From positions 1-6,573 of the forward strand of contig JAEWAD010000529.1 of NCBI GenBank assembly GCA_023391905.1: DNA of 6,573 bases. The letters are read 5' to 3'. Shown in pieces: positions 5,639-6,573 of the stretch. The translations under genes were made by a program, and so were the position numbers. Under the pieces are notes generated by a model. That model made no database searches, was not told where the DNA came from, and saw only the letters and a program-made list of their open reading frames with translations. This DNA is from Pseudomonadota bacterium. GTDB taxonomy: Bacteria > Pseudomonadota > Alphaproteobacteria > Rhizobiales > Kaistiaceae. How positions within the stretch are numbered: the first letter of the stretch is position 1; every line of letters begins with the position of its first letter.

Positions 5639-6573
5639 ATGTCGTACCCCTATGAACTGAAGGACATCAGCTGCTTCCTCTGGATTGCACGCGCAGGTAG
5701 CATTTCCCGCGCCGCGACGACGTACAGCGTCCCCAAGGCGACGCTCAGCCATCACCTGCGGCGGCTCGAGGATGCGCTGCAGGTCGAGCTGTTCGTCCGC
5801 AAGGCGAAGGGGCTCGAACTGACGGACGCCGGCAAGGAATATCTCGACAATTGTTCGGCGATCTTCGACTCGTGCGAGAACGCCGCGAGCGCCGCGCAGC
5901 GCGCCCATTCGACCATCAGCGGCCGCATCCGGATCGTCGCCAGCACGGCCTTCGGCACGTCGATCATCGGCGCCGCGGCGAGCTACTTCGCCACCGCCAA
6001 CCCGCATATCGACTTCGACCTGCAGATGTATCCGGATGACAAGATCATCGCCGGCCAGTTCGATTTCGACTGCATGATCTTCGTCGGCGAGCCGCCGGCA
6101 TCCAGCCTGCTACGGCGGAAAATGGGCGACGTTTCCTTCGGTCTCTACGCCAGCCCGCGCTTTGTCGAGGCGCATGGCATGCCCGCCTCGCTGGACGACA
6201 TCAACCGCTCGAGCGGCGTCGTCTACATGCGCAACGGCATGCCCGAGCGCTGGGCGCTGCGCAACCAGCGCAACCTCGTCCACCTGGAGCCGCTGGCGAA
6301 ATTCAACGTCAACGAATACTGGCTGGCGAAATACTTTACGGTCGAGGGCCTGGTGATCGGCTACCTGCCGGACTTCTTCGTGAAATACGAGGTCGAGCAG
6401 GGCGCGCTCGTCCCCCTGATGCCCCAATGGCGCTCCGACGACACGCCGGTCTACGTCATCTATCCGGCGCAGCGGCATCGGAATCCGCGCGTCATGAAAC
6501 TGGTCGACGCGATGTGCAACCGGTTCGAGGATTTCGTCCGGTCGCCGATCTATTCGGTCACGCGGATCGACTA
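5639..6573 (+). CDS. LysR family transcriptional regulator (3' end at or just beyond window edge)
   Basis: 311 codons are open, followed by the bases TA at the edge, so the stop (TAA or TAG) probably lies one base outside; the length is already typical for the family. The N-terminal winged helix-turn-helix covers about residues 7-66, with the usual pattern: DISCFLWIARAGSISRAA (9-26), recognition helix region VPKATLSHHLRRLE (31-44), wing LFVRKAKGLELTDAGK (51-66). A linker helix at about 67-90 precedes the periplasmic-binding-protein-like effector domain (about 95-300), with SLLRRKMGDVSFGLYASP (156-173) and VEGLVIGYLPDFFV (235-248) at the usual places. The ATG at 5639 is the only start: an in-frame TGA at 5606-5608 precedes it with no ATG, GTG or TTG between. 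It is divergent from the importer operon and so most likely regulates it and itself. The effector is unknown. Confidence 0.93.
   Translation, partial: MSYPYELKDISCFLWIARAGSISRAATTYSVPKATLSHHLRRLEDALQVELFVRKAKGLELTDAGKEYLDNCSAIFDSCENAASAAQRAHSTISGRIRIVASTAFGTSIIGAAASYFATANPHIDFDLQMYPDDKIIAGQFDFDCMIFVGEPPASSLLRRKMGDVSFGLYASPRFVEAHGMPASLDDINRSSGVVYMRNGMPERWALRNQRNLVHLEPLAKFNVNEYWLAKYFTVEGLVIGYLPDFFVKYEVEQGALVPLMPQWRSDDTPVYVIYPAQRHRNPRVMKLVDAMCNRFEDFVRSPIYSVTRID

Noticed and set aside
5600..6007. A 135-codon minus-strand frame near the right end
   Set aside because: It lies antisense to the clear winged-helix and effector domains of the LysR protein and has no features of its own.

Overview
The window is GC-rich, densely packed and in the style of an alphaproteobacterium, most likely Hyphomicrobiales/Rhizobiales. 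This rests on codon use and on a typical rhizobial transporter layout with a divergent LysR regulator; the sequence alone does not fix a genus.

Layout: reading leftwards from about 5287, the minus strand carries one apparent operon for a nucleoside/nucleobase-type ABC importer of the BMP (Bmp/PnrA/Med) family. The order is a fused two-domain ATPase (5287-3713), permease 1 (3716-2619), permease 2 (2622-1699), and a periplasmic BMP-type binding protein (1649-570). The first three genes are joined by two ATGA start/stop overlaps. The binding-protein gene follows after 49 bp and has its own strong Shine-Dalgarno. After a 171-bp spacer with two strong GC hairpins comes the 5' part of a DUF1116 (AllG/YlbE-type, oxamate carbamoyltransferase-related) gene. 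It is interrupted by an in-frame TAA at codon 121, although recognisable family sequence continues in the same frame to the window edge.

On the plus strand a LysR-type regulator starts at 5639 and runs to the right edge: 311 codons plus the bases TA, so its stop probably lies one base outside. The 351-bp divergent intergenic region (5288-5638) holds no convincing gene. It is rich in short dyads, including a 17-bp T-N11-A LysR-type box candidate at 5439-5455, and has an AT-rich stretch before lysR.

How it may work together (inference): the LysR protein senses a substrate or metabolite and activates the importer from the shared intergenic region. The importer brings in a nucleobase- or ureide-like compound. 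The DUF1116 protein, with partners expected beyond the left edge, would act late in its nitrogen catabolism in carbamoyl-transfer chemistry. The premature stop raises the possibility that this step is broken in this strain, or that the base call is wrong. I see no mobile element, CRISPR array, tRNA or rRNA, and no clearly unprecedented system.
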